A DNA stretch of 5,251 bases, taken from assembly GCA_009917805.1 (NCBI GenBank), contig RGES01000103.1, positions 1-5,251 on the forward strand, written 5' to 3'. The number at the start of each line of letters is the position of its first letter. The stretch's first letter is position 1. The notes under the pieces are model-generated. The model did no database searches. It worked only from the letters and a program-made list of their open reading frames with translations, and was not told the origin of the DNA. Made by a program: the position numbers and the translations under genes. Of this stretch, positions 3,763 to 5,251 are shown in pieces. The stretch comes from Verrucomicrobiota bacterium (GTDB lineage: Bacteria; Verrucomicrobiota; Verrucomicrobiia; Opitutales; UBA953).

Positions 3763-5251
3763 TCACGCGCAATCCTGCGCATCGACGTCGATGACGTCGA
3801 TGACCTCGTCGTCGCCGAGGATCCTGGCCCGCAGCGGCAACAGGGCCGAGAGGAGGGATTTCACGCCGGCGACGAGATACCAGATGTGCACGCGGTGCTG
3901 GTCCTGGACCTTCTCGAACGGACAAGGGGCCGGGCCCCGGATCTCGCAAGACGTGGCGGACAAGGTGACGGTCCGGCGGGTAGCCGAACTCGGCGCGCTT
4001 CTCGAGCTCGACGGCGGCGAAGCCGTGGAAGTCGAGCCGCTTGGCGAACTGGATGGGGTCGGAAGCCGGCTGGAAGCTCTGCACGACGACCACGCCCTCG
4101 AGGTCCCCGCGGCCGGCGCGACCGGCGACCTGGGTGAGCAGCTGGAAGGTGCGCTCGGCGGCGCGGAAATCAGGCAGCTGCAGCGAAAGGTCGGCGTCGA
4201 TGATGCCGACGAGGGTCACGCGCGGGAAGTCGAGGCCCTTGGCGATCATCTGCGTGCCGAGGAGCATGTCATATTTACCGGCGCGGAAGTCCGACAGGAC
4301 CTTTCGGAACAGGTCCTTCTTGCCCATGGTGTCCGCGTCGATGCGGGCCACGCGGGCACGAGGGAAGAGCTGGGCGATGGTCTCCTCGACCTTCTGGGTA
4401 CCGTAACCCTTCCAGCGGACCTTGGGCGACCGGCAGCTCGGGCAGAGCACCGGGGCACGCTCCTGATGGTTGCACAGATGGCAGCGGGCGGTGTCGTCGG
4501 TCCGGTGCAGCGTCAGGGAGACACTGCAGCGCTTGCACTGCACGGCTTCGCCGCAATCAGGACAGACCAGCGAGCGCGAGTGACCGCGACGATTCAGGAA
4601 GAGGATCGATTGCTCGCGACGCTCGAGGCGCGCGCGGATGCCGTCGGTCAGCTCGCGGGAGAGGATGTGCTGGCCCTTCGCGTGCAGGACCTCGCGGCGC
4701 ATGTCCACGATCCGGAAAGCCGGCATCGGGCGGTCGTCGACGCGCTTGGCCATGACGTCCAAGGCATAGCGCCCGGCCGTCGCGTTCTTCCAGGTCTCCA
4801 GCGAAGGCGTGGCGGATCCCAGCACGCAGGCCGCGCCGAGGATCGAGGCGCGCATCACCGCGACGTCCCGGCCGTGGTACATCGGTGTCTCGCCCTGCTT
4901 GAAGGAAGGCTCGTGCTCCTCGTCGACCACGATGAGACGCAGGTTCGGCAGCGGGGCGAAGACCGCGGAGCGGGCGCCGACCACCACCCTCGCCTGCCCG
5001 AGTGACATCGCCATCCAGGCGTCGAAACGCTCGCCCGCGGAAAGGTGGCTGTGCCAGACGACCACCTTGGCGCCGAGGTCGGCGAGACGGGAACGGAGCC
5101 GTCCGACCGTCTGCGGCGTGAGCGCGACTTCGGGGACGAGGAAGATCGCCGAGCCTCCCTCGGCCACGACCTTGCGGATCAGCGCCACGTAGACCTCGGT
5201 CTTGCCGGAGCCGGTGACCCCGTGCAGCAGGTGCGCCCGGAAGGCCTTCGC
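3763..5251 (-). CDS. priA: PriA primosomal replication-restart helicase, 5'-partial and frameshifted by an internal deletion
   Basis: PriA is a 3'-5' superfamily 2 helicase that reloads the replisome at stalled forks. The N-terminal DNA-binding domains lie beyond the right edge. Numbered from the first codon at 5251: Walker A GVTGSGKT 11-18, DEEH 110-113, GSATPS 145-150. Eight zinc cysteines follow in four pairs (230/233, 239/242, 257/260, 270/273: CPDC, CKRC, CHLC, CPSC), then GTQMIAKGLDFP and the arginine-finger motif QVAGRAGR ending at 381. The frame is typical up to FGYPPDRHLVRHV (V434, 3952-3950). After this the true C-terminus (CEIRGPAPCPFEKVQDQ to VIDVDAQDCA, stop TGA at 3765-3763) lies in another frame from 3948. 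About 30-35 residues usually join these parts. Without correction the frame runs on to 3413 across the end of corA with unrelated sequence. A 9-bp tandem repeat (3787-3804) encodes the VIDVID part. Asp in YPPDRH is unusual where an aromatic residue is typical. Confidence 0.94.
3941..3955 (-). other. Deletion junction in priA
   Basis: The upstream frame is PriA-like down to RHV (or RHVLR, ending near 3944). The downstream frame is PriA-like from CEIRGPAP starting at 3948. The two overlap by a few bases, so the exact breakpoint is ambiguous. By comparison with E. coli PriA roughly 30-35 codons of the C-terminal domain are absent, and the loss is not a multiple of three. No mobile element is at the junction. 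Confidence 0.78.

Noticed and set aside
3603..3948. Programmed ribosomal frameshifting in corA or priA
   Set aside because: Both junctions lack conserved coding sequence, not just a frame change, and no slippery heptamer with a downstream structure is evident.
3683..5005. Long plus-strand reading frame of 440 codons
   Set aside because: It is antisense to the well-supported priA gene, which carries Walker A, DEEH and eight zinc cysteines; the plus frame is a by-product of GC-rich codon bias.

Overview
The window is GC-rich chromosomal DNA of housekeeping character. It carries five protein genes and one tRNA gene. The palindromic intergenic repeats and the style of the proteins (a CorA with a long N-terminal extension, an IscA-type protein, weak ribosome binding sites) suggest a high-GC Verrucomicrobiota-like bacterium, possibly Opitutales. 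That placement is an inference from general resemblance, not a database result.

Layout, left to right. Positions 1-1112 (+) hold tgt, the queuosine tRNA-guanine transglycosylase, without its first codons. Positions 1113-1349 are a repeat-rich convergent gap: a 71-bp inverted repeat, a cruciform-forming REP-like element, a four-unit octamer tandem repeat, and a hairpin covering the stop codon of the next gene. Positions 1350-1718 (-) hold an A-type Fe-S cluster carrier. Diverging from it, a complete tRNA-Val(CAC) lies at 1844-1920 with encoded CCA. It is followed by a GC hairpin and an AT-rich island that shares two short collinear blocks, inverted, with the palindrome behind tgt. Positions 2110-2457 (+) encode an unrecognised 115-residue basic-tailed protein. 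Positions 2526-3651 (+) hold a CorA-type Mg2+/Co2+ channel. Positions 3763-5251 (-) hold the helicase and C-terminal part of priA, the replication-restart helicase, whose 5' end lies beyond the right edge.

The most notable observation is that both convergent genes at the right, corA and priA, carry an internal out-of-frame deletion near the 3' end. In each case the native C-terminal codons and stop remain intact in another frame. CorA has lost the extracellular loop and most of its second membrane helix. PriA has lost a stretch of its C-terminal domain. The lesions are about 340 bp apart. The intact remnants argue that the events are very recent or are assembly or sequencing artefacts. A second notable point is that two of the four expected zinc ligands of Tgt are replaced, by Met and Asn.

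The genes do not form one pathway: tRNA modification, Fe-S assembly, ion transport and replication restart are neighbours without an obvious shared role. I see no CRISPR array, defence island, prophage, complete insertion sequence or other new system here.
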